A stretch of 64,000 nucleotides of DNA from Hanleya hanleyi (lineage: Eukaryota > Mollusca > Polyplacophora > Lepidopleurida > Hanleyidae), in assembly GCA_036873755.1 (NCBI GenBank), contig JAVTVY010017288.1, positions 1 to 64,000 of the forward strand, written 5' to 3'. The notes under the pieces are model-generated. The model saw nothing but the letters and a program-made list of their open reading frames with translations, ran no database searches and was not told the DNA's origin. Shown one piece after another: positions 1-12,715 of the stretch. The translations under genes and the position numbers were made by a program. How positions within the stretch are numbered: the first letter of the stretch is position 1; each line of letters starts with the position of its first letter.

Positions 1-3000
1 GACGATAGGTTCTGAGTTTGTTACCACCAACAGAATGGGCGCTATTTGTCTGATTCAGAGTTTGTTGCCAATCATATTGGAATTGGGTGGTTTCTAACAT
101 TTCAACTTGGAACGGTAACTGATCACATGCCTCGAACCCAACACTATCTGCGCCGTAAGACTGAAATTTCTTCTTAACTCTTAAAGTGCCAGTTTTTACA
201 TTTGTTACTCCCAATTCTATTGGACCAATCCATTATCTTATAGTTGATACGATTGTTGCTCATTCGAGCAATCCGTGACCAATTTTTAGCAACGGACTTC
301 CACATTTTAACTCTGACAGGAGTCCAACCCATATCGCCAGCAACAGCTGCGTTCGGTGCATATTTCCCTAAACCCAGAAAAAACGCATCGCTCTATTCTG
401 AACACTATTTATACACGAGTGTTCCTTACTACCCCACACACCTATGGCATATTCTATCACTGGCCAGACTAACATGTCATACATTTTTGTGAAGGTCTTA
501 AAATTCACATCACCGAGGCGTTTACATTTAGCAATTACAAGACCTAAGGCTCGTCCAGCAGAATTTGCAACGTGTTTGGTTAATATATCTATATACATAA
601 ACTCGTTAACACGCAAGCGAAGATAATTATATTCATCTGTAAGTTGAATAGTAGCCATGTTGCAAGAAAATGTAAATTGCGTTTTGCAAATACCACGGCA
701 GCGGAAGTGTATAACTTCTGTCTTTTGTTCATTAACTTCCATAAAATTTCTACCACACCACAGACCAAGAGTGTCAAGCATAGTCTGTAGATCATGTTCA
801 TTTTCGGCTAGCAAGATCAGATCGTCAGCGTACAGCAGAAGACTAAGTATCTCGTTACTATCAATATCAATACCAAGGTTCAGTGATTTGATTTCTTCGG
901 CTAGATCATTGATAAACAGATTGAAAAGTAAAGGTACACAGCCTTGCTTGACACCGCAGTCTACATTAAACCAATCGGTATAGTTGCCATTAATACGCAC
1001 GCAACTTTTAACATCTTTGTACATAGATTGCACACATGTCATGAAACGACCGGAAACACCAAAATTCTGCAGTTTTGCAAATAACAATTCTTTATCAATT
1101 CTATCGTATGCTTTGCTGAAGTCGACAAAGGCAGCGAATGTGGATTTCTTTAGCTTATTTCTGGTCTCTATTAAATTGACGACCGATGACAAGTGGTCCA
1201 CAGTAGACCTATTCTTTCTAAATCCATTTTGTTCATCAGCAAGCAAACCTTCTGATTCGACCCAACAAGACAGACGATCATTAAGAACACTGCAAACCAG
1301 TTTATATGAGACCGGTGTTAGAGTAATACCTCGGTAGCTTAGGGGATTCTTAGGATCCGTAGAACTTTTCGAAATAGGGTGAATTATCCCTCTTGACCAC
1401 ATGCTTGGTAAACTACCAGTTACAAAACAGATGTTAAAAATGCGATGAAGAAACCATACTGCAGTATCACTTTGCAATGCTTCCATAGGGATATTATCGA
1501 TACCTGGGGATTTTCCTCTTTTACACCTTGAAATTGCCTTCAACACTTCATCTATCGATATGTCCTGGTTACAGTTTTCTGAAAATGACTCGCCAGTACG
1601 GCCCACATCAATGACAGCATTGTCATGTGAGGAACAATGATTACCTTGTTGATACAAACTACGAAAATCATCTCCCCATTTATTCAACACCACGTCTCTA
1701 TCCTTATAAATCACATCGTCAATAACTACTTCCATGGGGATTTGCTTAACCCTTTCATTACCAACTCCTACCTTGCCAATTTCTTTCCAGAAGTTTTGTT
1801 GGTCGTGACTAGAGAATTGCTCAAGGTTATCAAGACATTTCCTTTGATATTCTCGTTTAGTTCTTTGTACGTTTTTATCAAATAACTTACGTTTCCTACA
1901 GTAGACGGCATTCTTATTTTTCCTTTCGTTACCATTTGCCTGCAGAAAGTCCGTTTCAGATATACACTTATCATTCCATAATACTGTTAAATCCTTCGTT
2001 CACCAGGGCTTTCCTATCCTTCTCTTTTTATTGTTTCTACCTGCACGAACTCTAACAATTCTGTTGTCCAGCTTAAGCAACATTTCTTCTTGTACAGTAT
2101 CAACAAATTCGTCATACGCCCTGTCTACTTCTAATTGTGATATACCTACTCTGTTCTAAATGAGCAATAGTTTTCTGTATTGTTAAGATTTCATCGACAC
2201 TACCTAGAAAATCGGAACTCATACTATCGAAGTTAAATTTAACATATTCATTTTCTATTCCTTCCATCGCTTCAGAAGAACTATTTATGACTGGCGAATT
2301 ACAAGATAATGTCCAGCATAATGGAGAGTGATCTGGAATAACACGTGTGCAGCTAATATCATTAAAAATATTCACATCGTGGCACAGCTGTAAGGCTCTG
2401 TGAGCTGTGAATTCGGAGAAATATTCGAGACTTTCATATGGCACTAAACAGTAATCTACAACTGACTTTCCTTTAGTGGATATACTTGTATAATCATTAG
2501 ACAAACAATTTCTGCCATTTAAAATGCAAAGATTGGTGTTACGTAGAAATTCACAAAAGTGATCGCCGAATGAGTTTGTTTGCCAGTCTATGATGTCTCT
2601 ATCGGGTATTGAGTCAATTCCGGTAATAAAATCTCTCTGGTCAGCACACCGACTATTGAAGTCACCACATATAAACAGTTGACCACGTGACTGATATTCA
2701 TGCACTTGACATAGCAAATTATAAAAAAAATCGTGGACACTGACTGGACGTGAGGAATTCTCAGGGGAAGATAGCCACACATATTACCAAATTCGTATTA
2801 TTGTATTTGTTGTTCAAAATAATCCATAGAGTGTCTTCGCGATCTTTGTCAATCATGTCGATTTTGTATATTTGCAGTAGAGAGTCTTTGATGAAAACAC
2901 CCACCCCACCAGAGCCAACTTTTGCTCTTCTATGCAAACGTTTACGATTGTGGCCAATCCAAGTGTACCCGGGCAGATCGATTTCATAGTCATTACTCAA

Positions 3001-3119
3001 ATGAGTTTCGGCGATGCCGATAACTTCCATGTCCTTGGGCATAAGACACTGTCCCCTTACAAAATAGTTTTCTGACAATTTGTCCACACTCCAGTTATTT
3101 ATATTCCAGAAGCCGCATT
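1..3119 (-). pseudogene. LINE ORF2: APE endonuclease plus reverse transcriptase, broken
   Basis: The polyprotein nicks target DNA and primes reverse transcription. The endonuclease N-terminus opens with WNINNWSVDKL near 3105 and continues with EVIGIAETHLS, GSGGVGVFI, the GDFN motif (ICGDFNSR, about 2670) and a PDHSPL motif (about 2320). A frameshift falls near 2765. The linker (2110-1740) is split again. The RT (1735-368) has SYRGITLTP, the motif-A aspartate in FVDFSKAYDRID (about 1130-1095), GVKQGC, and YADD at 832-821. After GVKQGC the usual Leu-Ser before PLLFNLF is missing, a two-residue deletion. A frameshift near 368 leads into a downstream stretch (AVAGDMGWTPV) typical of the RT C-terminal region, which runs off the window. 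Confidence 0.85.
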
Positions 3120-4174
3120 TTACCTAATGAGAAGTACGATTGTTAGAATCTGTGTTACGCGGTCCAGGCCCACTATAGTTGGTCGTTCTGTTATTCGACG
3201 AACTATTCCAGGGTGATGGGTGACGGCGACGTTCACGGGCTTCACCATCACTGTTGCGTTCTTGGTCATCAGGTTGGCTATTTGCATATCTATCGCCATT
3301 TCGAGACCCCACTGGCGAACGACGTTGACGTCTTCCACGGGCTTGCTCCCATTCTCGTTGCGGCGGCTATTTGCATATGTATTACCTCTGTCAGTTCGAG
3401 ATTGGTTATTCGAAGTGGACACCTGATTCCTGTGGTCGTGGCCTATTGGAAAAACACGATCACCTTTCACAACCAAGCGGTCCCTGCCAACACAATTGAC
3501 TATTGTTCGTAGATTTGCCACATTTCTGTTTTCGGCCGGAGATCTCTCGTGTGCAATAAAAATTTCTTTAAAATTTCTAGAATCCTTCAGAAGTTTTTTG
3601 CTCTCTAAAATAAAATCTTTATCTTCTTTACTTCTACATGTAACACTCACAACACCGGCTTTGCCATTGCGACCGGGCCTCCTCAAAGCTTTCTGAACCA
3701 CCACTTCTCGTAATTTTAGGCCGTCTTTAATGATGCCATTTACTTTGCTCAGAATGTCTTCACTTGGGCTTTCAGCAATATTGATAAACACTAGTTTCTG
3801 GTCAGTTATGGCATTACCGGTTTGTTCAATATTTTCAAGTTTTTGAAGTTTTTTCACTTCATCAATTTCACCCGTACACTGTGAAGAACTTGGTCGGTTA
3901 TTTTCTTTTCCAGTGCTTCCAATCTATTCTCAAACGAGTATTTCATATTACCGATATCTTCGAGAATGATTTCTGTTTGTAAATCAAGTTTAGCTCTTTT
4001 TAGAGGACTCACCCCAATATCTAGATCTCAAGGTGTCGATCTCTTTCTGTTAGATGAACCTGTGGCCTCGGGGTTTTCAACAACAGTAACTGGTTGGGTG
4101 TCCGTCATAACAGTTTGAACAAAGTTTTCATTATCCCCACCGAGTACATTTTCCAGAACTGTATATCGATTCAT
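3120..4174 (-). pseudogene. LINE ORF1 protein (RNA-binding, RRM-like), broken
   Basis: ORF1 proteins of LINEs bind the element RNA. An ATG at 4174-4172 opens a frame with a basic patch (SSNRKRSTP) and a heptad-like stretch (FENRLEALEKKI). An in-frame TGA near 4029 and a frameshift near 3885 break it. The remaining 245 codons (3857-3120) show an RRM-like pattern: a hydrophobic strand LVFINIAE, a variable loop, VVSVTCRSKEDKDFIL, then KEIFIAHERSPAENR. The C-terminal third is rich in Asn, Arg and Gly, as in nucleic-acid-binding tails. The stop abuts the start of the endonuclease frame. The RRM assignment rests on pattern only. Confidence 0.7.
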
Positions 4175-4558
4175 ACTGCAGAAATATTTCAACTGCACAG
4201 TAGTTCAGGTAATACTCCAGAAATAAGACCGGGGTCACAGCACGTAAAAATCTCCAAAACACAAATAAAACTGCCTGATAATCCCACCGGTCAGCAATTT
4301 CACTCCATTCATGCAGTCTTATACTAAGAGGCAACAACAACGCATGTATTTGAGGAGCAAAGCACAAGCACGTCTGCACTGGTCAACGGTCAAGTGGAGA
4401 TGGATGAGCAGCGTGGACGTCTGATGGAGTAAACGCCTCAACATGGGATAAAAAACTGATAAATGCAAGAATACCCAGAAAAACTAACCTGTAATGCCCG
4501 ACGTCGTACGGTTTAAATTTCCCACCAAAACAATAAACCTACATATATTTGCCGAGAG

Positions 4559-4722
4559 ACATGTACAGAGGGCGGCATGTACAGAGACATGTACAGAGGG
4601 CGGCATGTACAGAGACATGTACAGAGGGCGGCATGTACAGAGACATGTACAGAGGGCGGCATGTACAGAGACATGTACAGAGGGCGGCATGTACAGAGAC
4701 ATGTAGAGAGAGACATGTACAG
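4559..4722. repeat. 28-bp tandem repeat, five full units
   Basis: The unit begins acatgtacagagggcggc and repeats five times almost without mismatch, then a degenerate sixth unit follows. Because 28 is not a multiple of 3, all frames stay open in both directions and give false proteins. The array sits just upstream of the LINE 5' end. Confidence 0.95.
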
Positions 4723-5164
4723 AATTCCTACCAAGACTGAGAACATCAGTGGACGGTAGCAAATCATTGTTGTTGTTGTTCACATTCATAATTTATTCGT
4801 ACCACCGAAAAAAGCATCGACATGATTCTCCTCCGCGTCTAGAGTATTCTCCCCTGATTGTCCGTCTGATTACCATTGGCTGAATGTTGATGATTCTATT
4901 ATGATGAGAATAAGAGTAGTCCAGAAAGGACATATAGCTAGCGTTTACTTATATACCGGAATTGATGTAATAAGCAGCACTTTACGAGCTATTATTAATA
5001 TACTCATCTGTCTTCCACTTGACGATAACGTACAAATAATCTGATACTATAAAACACAATTGACAAATCATATAGCCTTCAAATACATTAGCTAATATGT
5101 TCTTTCTGTCATACTCTAATCTTCATGATAATAATTCACCAAGGCATCCTGTTGATTCACCTGT
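4723..5164. other. No gene seen
   Basis: AT-rich sequence with a short (TTG)n run near 4770. It does not match the corresponding part of duplication copy B (34.8-35.2 kb), so the duplicated block ends about here. Confidence 0.5.
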
Positions 5165-6110
5165 GGTGTCGTGATGGTTACTGCATGTAAACAAAATTAC
5201 ACGAGCACTAGACTCTGTATGTCTTCTTTCGACTGAAATTTCTACGGTCTAAGATACAGCTGAATCAATTGCCTAATAGGCAGTTTGCACTACTGATGTG
5301 AATCACAAGAGTTTTTACCATGCCGAATATCCAAGATGGATTGATGAAATGCTCCAACCATGCGTATCCATGATAAATGCGAATTAAATAGAATGGCAAA
5401 TTTCATGATTTTATGAAGAAAGGCACAATTCTTCTACATATCACCAGGATTAGGTTCAGGTTTCTACCAAAAGTGTATTAGGAGATAAATCTACACCTCC
5501 CACATCACTCAGTTTTTATCTCTCCCGAAGTTTTTATCGCTTCGACAGGGCCAAGATAGCACAACCATAGGTCTAGAATAAAGTTTGAATTCAAGGGAAC
5601 GTGAAATGATATAAGTATTCGAACGCCAAAGATAACACTTTTCAAATTGTATGCAAAATGACAATATTACAACTATATAGTTTTAGTCATAAGTCAGTTT
5701 CCATCAGCCGGCACAAAAAAAATGACAAATTTTCATCGAGGATCGGCGTCAAAGACTCAAGTGATCCGTGTCACGATGTACGATCAAATTTATACAATAT
5801 TATGGATACATAATGAAAACAGTACCATCTTATTCGTATATTAAGACGAATAACTGGGTTTATAGTTTGGGGACTTCATATACGAAGATGTGTCGATGGA
5901 AATACGTCCACCTGTTATTTAATGAAAATTAGGGAATAGGCAAGTACAAAAGCTGTCATTCCATTCCACGGTCATCAGTTTGAAATGACACCAGCAAAAC
6001 AACATTACGTCCGTGCCATTGAAGCAGTGAGATTTTAAACATGCGCGGTGCTCGAATTGCCCCCCATTTCGTCGTTGAGCAGCATTATACACAAGTAACA
6101 AACGAAACAT
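5165..6110. repeat. Segmental duplication copy A, intronic part
   Basis: This aligns end to end with 35195-36615 in the same orientation, for example ttacacgag, gaagaaaggcacaattcttc, agggccaagatagcac and tgctcgaattgcc. Many substitutions suggest an old duplication. A 551 bp TTAA element in copy B is absent here near 5490. By analogy with copy B this is intron 1 of the secreted-protein gene. Confidence 0.85.
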
Positions 6111-7330
6111 TGTGCCAGAAATAGGGTATGCTACGATCATTTATTACGATCAGCGAATAAGATTTCGTCAAATTCAGAAAAGGGACGAAATTGTATAGCA
6201 TTGTCAAACCAATTTATGCAAAAATGTTTGTGAGTGTCACAATATGAACGGGATCCAGTGTCAACTCCTGCAATTCGTCGTTAAAATCTGACCGTAAGCC
6301 TGTGATGAGCTTGGCATGATGATGGTATAATAACTATGTTGTTATGGGAAGTAAATTGGAGCGATATGCAAGCACATTTCTGATAGAGAGCACAAATAGT
6401 GAAAACGCATTTGGTGACTGGGACAATGACAAACATAATTTAATTGCTATCCATCCTAAGGGGTGAGATACAGTTATTAAACAATGATGTGTTGTGTATC
6501 ATGCCATAATAGCACAATGACGCTGCGAGCGGAACAATGAATAGTGGCATGCGTATTTTCTTTTTCGGAAAAACTTATCAAACATCTCTTGTGGAGCAGA
6601 CTGTTTTCTGGTATTATCTGTAGATGGATATTTGGTTAATATATGTCGACCCCTCATAGGAAATTGCATGGAATAGTTTTCTTTGTTTAATCGAACATGC
6701 ATGTACATTCATTTAAGACAACCTATGATCACCCTTACAGTCAGTCTGATATACATAATTTCTCTACCTCGGTATACGAAATCAAATCTAGTGCGAGGTC
6801 TTAATAAACCTCATAGTTCCCGAATATCTCAAAGTGATAATCATTGCCCAATGGGTATCCTGTAAACCGCTTTTCAAAACAACCACCGTAATCTACATAC
6901 GAAGAGTCCATGATAACTCCACATCTCGAAATGAACCCAGGGCCCTGATATACGCCTGTACCTCTCATATTTATGTGGAGAAAAACACAATTCTTTTGGT
7001 CTATGCATAACCTCTATGCTTTATATAGTTCAAGCACAATTAAGATAAGAAACGGAGTTTGGATGAAACGTGAAATAAGCGATTTTCCTCCACACAAAAA
7101 ATATTGGCAGATTCCAAATTTATCGCTCTGTGTATCTGTGTATAAACATGAGTAAAAAAGTTGTTTCCGTCACCAATAATAGAAGAGATTTTCGCAAAAC
7201 CCCGAAAAGCACCGCAGCACGGGGTATATGCATAGAGACCCCATATCTCGACATCGCACTCCTAAAACCAACCCACCCAGAAATGTGATACAATATCGTT
7301 GGAAATATCAGGCGATCCAAGCTATGAGAA
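6111..7330. other. Copy-A-only sequence, no gene seen
   Basis: Copy B jumps from the equivalent of 6110 directly to the exon-1 splice donor through a 38-nt hairpin (36613-36650). Either copy B lost about 1.2 kb or copy A gained it. I recognise no protein or repeat here. Confidence 0.5.
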
Positions 7331-7372
7331 ACTAACACTTACCAGAAAGTGTACGTATGCTGTTTTCCATAT

Positions 7373-10300
7373 TAGTATAGGCTCTGGGGGGGAGGGGGTT
7401 CTGTGTACATCTCTCTTTTACAGCAAAACTTGGTATTTTCCTGTTCTGTATGTTGAGACCCTTGCAAAAAGTTTGGGTAACACTCCCAGATCAAGTACGT
7501 TTTTTCTGCACAGCCTAATACATGATTACGCCTTGACGCCAATCAGCCAAACTAGCAAATTTCAGTTTTCATGGAATAATTCAAGAGTAGGCAGCATTAG
7601 ATTCAAATGTAACATTTATTTATCATGTTTAGACATAACTAACACATTTTTAGCATTGTTCAATACCATAATCCTTCATTTTCAGCACAAAAACACGCTA
7701 TTTAGCGAAATTTTGCCCCAAAATCACTTTCAGTTTGAAAGTCGCTCAAAATTCGATCACCCATCATACACCCAATTTTGTAGATAAAGCAACCAAAATT
7801 GGTCAGAAGTTTCCTTATTAAGTCTTTTGATAACTCCATGCATCATATTCATGATTCAGGGTATTGTATGGTGACAAATGTCAACGAAAGTTACCCCTAC
7901 CCCGAAAAAGCGGCATTAACCAAATTTGGTTAAATTGGTCTAACTTTAAAAGTAAGTTTGATATAAAGTTGGTTTTGGTATCTATGCATGGGTTATTGAT
8001 ACCAAGAAATTCATTGAAACTATAATCAACCCATTTTGAGTTAACCTAATTTGCATAAATTCAAAATGGCCGTCAAAAGCTCCAGGTTAAGTCATCAGTC
8101 AAGAAGGACAAAGACAAAGTAAGTGTTACAGTAAGTCCAATAGAGTTTTTTGTATGGATCTGTGGTGTTACAATCATGAAATATCACTGCTTAATCAATG
8201 TATGTAGGCCTAAACCTATTCAAATTGTGATTAATTTGCATAAATCCAAGATGGCAGCCATGTTCAGACAAAATTGACAGTGGTTAATTAAATGCGCAGC
8301 CATGATTAATCGCGATTTTTAATGCAAACCCAAACAAAACTGTTTGAGTACAATCCATCCAGTGATAATCTCTCTCAGAAATACTTGAGAAGGTGCTGCC
8401 ATCTACCTTAAGGAATCTACAACATCTTGAAGCCATGTGCATTTCAGGAAGAAGACATTTTGTTTTGGACCTGTTCTTTGTTCGCTTGAGGAGCTACCCA
8501 TTCGTTCCATGGAAACTGCGTCTGTGCCTTGTCCGATGAAAGGGTATAGAGTATGACAAACAACCCAAATAGGATTTCAGCAGCAATGTTCATATCATGA
8601 TAATTTGTTTCCTGATCCTTCTAATTGGTCAACATGCATACCCAATAGGCCTATGTTTGTCACGCAGGTTACGCTCCAGAAGTATTTTTTATTGATGGAT
8701 ACTTGGTATATAATAATAATCTTTCTTTTACCCTCGGTAGCCAGTTTGGCTATAAGCCAATCTTCCACTGGGCCGAGCACATTCATACACAGAAACATAT
8801 CTCACATTCATACATCTGGTTTTTGCGGTGTGGGAGGAAAGCCAGAGTGCCCGGAAGGAAACCCACGAGCACGGTCTGTAACCAGAAACCCAAATCTCAC
8901 ATACGTCCGAGTCGACGCCATGCCGAATCGAACCCATATACCGGATTAATGTAACTTTATCATCTCCATGATTGGTCTTTGTCATCTTCTGGCACTCTAA
9001 CAGCGCGTTATATAAGACAATTTGAGTGAAATAAACCTTTAAAAACAAGGCCTATGACTAGTAAGTGGTGCCCTCTTTTTTGAGTTGTTGAACTAAATTT
9101 CCATTATTTTCGATGCATAGTATGTTGAAAATTGCTTGAATACGGATAAATATATCACTGTGGCTTATCAGTCTTTCACATTTCATATTTTCAGTATACA
9201 GTCGGTCCTTGCCAGTGGTTAGTTAGACTTAGAGCATCAGAATGTCAAGGATTTGTTGGTAACGATTGAATCTGTAACACTCTCAGGACCGCCCGAAGAC
9301 AGTTCGTTTGATGAGACTCGTTTGATGCGACTGCGACTCGGAAGAGTCTCGCTAAATGCCAAGATCCTTCGCGTTCTGAGCAGGAAGAAGATAGAAGTAC
9401 TCGTTCCCAGGCTGTCCGCCATCCACCGAATACAGAGACGACCACAATAGCCTTACGTCAAGTGAAGTGTATTATCTGTGACAGTAAATCGCACAAACAA
9501 TGCGAATCATGAAGGTAACACGTTCGGGTGAAGACATCATCTTGAAACAAGTTTGTCGCAACTAGAAAGGCTGAAGCACGGCCCGATTCACTGATGCGAT
9601 ATTTTGTATACTGTTGTTTGTGGGATTTACTGTCACAGATAATACACTTCACTTGTCGCAAGGCTGTTGTGGTCGTCTCTGTATTCGGTGGATGGAGGGC
9701 AGCCTGGGAACGAGTACTTCTATCTTCTTCCTGCTCAGAATACGAAGGGTCTTGGCATTTAGCGAGACTCTTCCTTTTTCTATAGAGAACAGAACTCATC
9801 TCCTGTAACCAGCTTAAGTCGCTTGAGAACTTGATCATTGTGGACATCACTTGCTTCTCGTATCCTTTTGCAACTATTAGTTGTGCTCACGGTTTTATTC
9901 CCTGCGCTTTTCTGGCAGATGATGATTTAGTCGCATCAAACGAACTTCGGGCCGCCCTGAGAGTGTTACAGTCTCCATCGTTAACAAGAAACCCTTGACG
10001 TTGATGCAATCCGAAACTGTTGATGCTCTAAGTCTAACTAACCTCTGACAAGGACCGACTGTATACTGAAAATATGAAATGTGAAAGACTGATATTAAAG
10101 CCACAGTGATATATTTATCCGTATTTAAGCGATTTTCAACACACTATGCATCGAAAATAGTGGAAATTTAGTTCAACAACTCAAAAAAGAGGGCACCACT
10201 TACTAGTCATAGGTCTTGCTTTTAATGGCTTATTTCACTCAAATTATGACATATATAATGCTGTTAGAGTGCCAGAAGATGACAAAGACCAATCATGGAG

Positions 10301-11620
10301 ATGTTAAAGTTACATTAATCCAGTATATACCAAGTATCTATCTATAAAAAATACTTCTGGAGTTTGGCCCTCGTGACAAACATAGGCCCATTGGGTATGC
10401 ATGTTGACCAATTAGAAGGATCAGGAAACAAATTATCATGGTATAAACATTGCTGATGCAATCCTATTTGGGTTGTTCCTCATACTCTATACCCTTTCAT
10501 CGGACAAGACACAGACGCAGTTTCCATGAAACGAATGGGTAGCTCCTCAAGCGAACAAAGAACAGGTCCAAAACAAAATGTCTGCTTCCTGAAATGCACA
10601 TGGCTTCAAGATGTTGTAGTTTCCTTAAGGTAGATGGCAGCACCTTCTTCAGTAGTTCTGAGAGAGATAATCACTGGATGGATTGTACTCAAAACAGTTT
10701 TGTTTTGGGTTAAAAATCGCGATTAATCATGCCTGGGCATGTAATTAATCACTGTCGATTTTGTCTGTACATGGCTGCCATCTTGGATTTATGCAAATTA
10801 ATCAATTTGAATAGGTATAGCCTATGTACAATGATTAAGCAGTGATATTTCATGATTGTAACACCACAGATCCATACAAAAATCTCTATTGAACTTAGTA
10901 TAACACTTACTTTGTCTTTGTCCTTCTTGACTGATGTCTTAACCTGGAGCTTTTGGCGGCCATTTTGAATTGATGCAAATTAGATCAACTCAAAAGGGGT
11001 TGATTATGGTTCCAATGAATAGCTTGGTATCAAAAACACATACATAGGCACCAAAACCAACTTCGTATCAGACTTACTTTTAAAGTTAGACCAATTTAAC
11101 CAAATTTGGTTAATGTCGCTTTTTGGGGGTAGGGGTAACTTTTGTTGACATTTGACCCCACTGTCACTATACAATACCCTGAATCATAAACATGATGCAA
11201 GCAGTTATCAAAAGACTTAATAAGGAAACTTCTTACCAATTTTGGTTGCTTTATCTACAAAATTGGGTGTCTGAGGGGTGCTCGAATTTTGAGCGACTTT
11301 CAAACTGAAAGTGATTTGGGGGCAAATTTTCGCTAAATAGCGTATTTTTTGCTGAAAAAGAAGCTTTATGGTATTGAACCATGCTAAATATGTGTTACAT
11401 TTGAATCTAATTCTGTCTACCAGTGAATTATTATATGAAGACTCAATTTCAGCATTTTGGCCAATGTCATAAGCATGTATTGGGCTGTGCAGAAAAAACG
11501 CACTTGATCTGGGAGTGTTACCCAAACTTTTTCCAATGGTCTCAACATATAGAACAGGAAAATCCCAAGTTTTGCTGTAAAAGAGAAATGTACACAGAAA
11601 CCCACCCAGAGCCAGGACTA
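7373..11620. mobile_element. 4.25 kb palindromic (foldback) element
   Basis: The arms 7373-9500 and 9614-11620 are inverted copies of each other around a 113 bp centre. Termini are TAGTATAGGCTCTGGG on the left and, as reverse complement, TAGTCCTGGCTCTGGG on the right. The triplet TAT flanks both ends. Copy B of the duplication has the uninterrupted site at 36680-36695 (ttttccataagacctgtt). The arms differ by scattered substitutions, a SINE in the left arm (8713-8940) and about 130 extra bases in the right arm (about 9780-9915). No transposase is visible. Open frames at 7299-7787 (+) and 11217-11600 (-) are mirror images of arm sequence. Confidence 0.9.
8713..8940 (-). mobile_element. SINE-like insertion in the left palindrome arm
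   Basis: 228 bp that are missing from the mirror position in the right arm (about 10324) and flanked by TATATA/ATATA, a likely target duplication. The minus strand begins gggttcgattcggc, close to a Pol III B box. It continues into a conserved-looking core (gggtttccttccgggc and ctttcctcccac). No A box is seen, so it is either 5'-truncated or not a tRNA-headed SINE. Confidence 0.5.
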
Positions 11621-12715
11621 TATCTCCTGTTCTCACCGTGTTGAGCAGAAGGGCCGAGTTGTGGAGTCGCGGGAATCGGAATTTGTTTTGCAATTTAACA
11701 GCGTTGCTTGCTGGGCGCCTCTCAAATGGACTTGCCATGAGGTTAGCCACAAGAGTCGTTAGACATAAAGCTACAAAGCTAATCCGTTCCATCTTATTTT
11801 CGCTCTGGACTCTGGAAAGTCTGGACTCGAAAATAAGAATGAGGATATGCTGCTGCTAGTGCAAACTTTGATGGAGATGTAGCTCTTATATAGCCCTCCT
11901 GGGTTTGTTATTTCCCGAATGGAGAACAAACAAACTGGTTGAAATCCGGTTCCAAATTCATTGTAGACAGAATAATCACAGTTCGTGAATAGTTTCCAGG
12001 ATAATTAGACAGACAGCAAAATATATAATATGTCACATTTAATTGTATTAATAATATATAAATAGGGGATATGGAGACGTTCATGAGGGTTATTTATAAG
12101 AGTTCGAATCACATGATTTATTTGAGCAAACCTGAATTATAAATATATTAAACTATGGACGCACAGATAATACGTTATTCTAGTAATCCCTATTACTTGG
12201 AGCAAAACAATTACACTTCTGGAACCAGATGATTAGCGTTTCCAAGAAGTAGAAAGTATACTCCGTGTTTATCTCCCTAAATGTCATTTATAACATTTAT
12301 AATGTAAAATTGAAGCATTGCCGGCGTAAAAGGAAAAAAAGGTCCAGTAGGAAAGGTTGTCCGGCCTTAACTTTCAACTCAGCTAATACTTTTTTGCGAC
12401 ATCCGACTCAGACAATACAAATTTTGCTACAGACAAATATATGAAAAGAGATATTGTTTCCTGTGATATTCTTTTCTTTCACACTGATCGGATAATCTTC
12501 ATTTTCCCGACCCCCAGTGGGTGCTGGATACCATTGTTGACTCTCCATTTTCTTTTATTTCCGAGACACCCCTACTAGAGACGGTAGACGATTCACACAT
12601 TTCACAGTAAGTAAATGCGCAGTATGTATTTTGCGCAGAATTTTTTTTAATGCAGTTTTTTCCACAACATCGAGCAGTATCCTAACAGGGTATATCCGAA
12701 ATAGTTGCAACTTAA
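11621..12715. repeat. Segmental duplication copy A, exon 1 and upstream part
   Basis: Parallel to 36690-37861, for example ttgcttgctgggcgcctctc, tggactctggaaag, gtgaatagttt, ttccaag and cactgatcgga. It continues for a short way after the TTAA MITE (13468-13495) and then stops matching. About 0.85 kb of 5' flank, including the TATA region, was duplicated with the gene. Confidence 0.9.
11885..11893 (-). promoter_or_regulatory. TATA box of copy A exon 1
   Basis: The minus strand reads gctatataagagct about 95 bp upstream of the ATG at 11792. The equivalent spot in copy B reads gatataagagc, so the element is conserved between duplicates. Confidence 0.55.

Larger units (their letters stand above)
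1..4174 (-). mobile_element. APE-type LINE (non-LTR retrotransposon), decayed, cut by window edge
   Basis: A two-ORF LINE on the minus strand in the order ORF1 (4174-3120), endonuclease (3119-2112), linker and RT (about 1970 down to 1). The 3' end lies outside the window. Nonsense codons and frameshifts break both ORFs, so this copy is dead. The layout (RRM-like ORF1, then APE endonuclease plus RT) fits L1/I/Jockey-type elements, and I cannot fix the clade by eye. The 5' boundary is placed at the first plausible ORF1 methionine and may extend slightly further. Confidence 0.85.
7340..11792 (-). pseudogene. Exon 1 of secreted prodomain-like gene, copy A, split by a 4.25 kb insertion
   Basis: An ATG at 11792 opens MERISFVALCLTTLVANLMA, a good signal peptide, followed by ASPFERRPASN and a frame parallel to copy B (36847). 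The exon runs to about 11625, where the palindromic element 7373-11620 interrupts it. It resumes at 7372 and reaches a splice donor (TTTCTG|GTAAGT) at about 7344, matching the copy B donor. Upstream, a TATA box at 11885-11893 lies at the same place as in copy B. No exon 2 or 3 partner is found at lower coordinates, where the LINE and the 28-bp array lie. This copy is therefore almost certainly non-functional, although its promoter and first half-exon look intact. Confidence 0.7.

Noticed and set aside
4484..4789. Cys/His-rich repeat proteins
   Set aside because: Translation of the 28-bp repeat, open in all frames.
7299..7787. 162-codon frame at the left palindrome end and its mirror at 11217-11600
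   Set aside because: Both are the same arm sequence in opposite orientation. They show no family pattern and the frame is not kept at the same quality in both arms.
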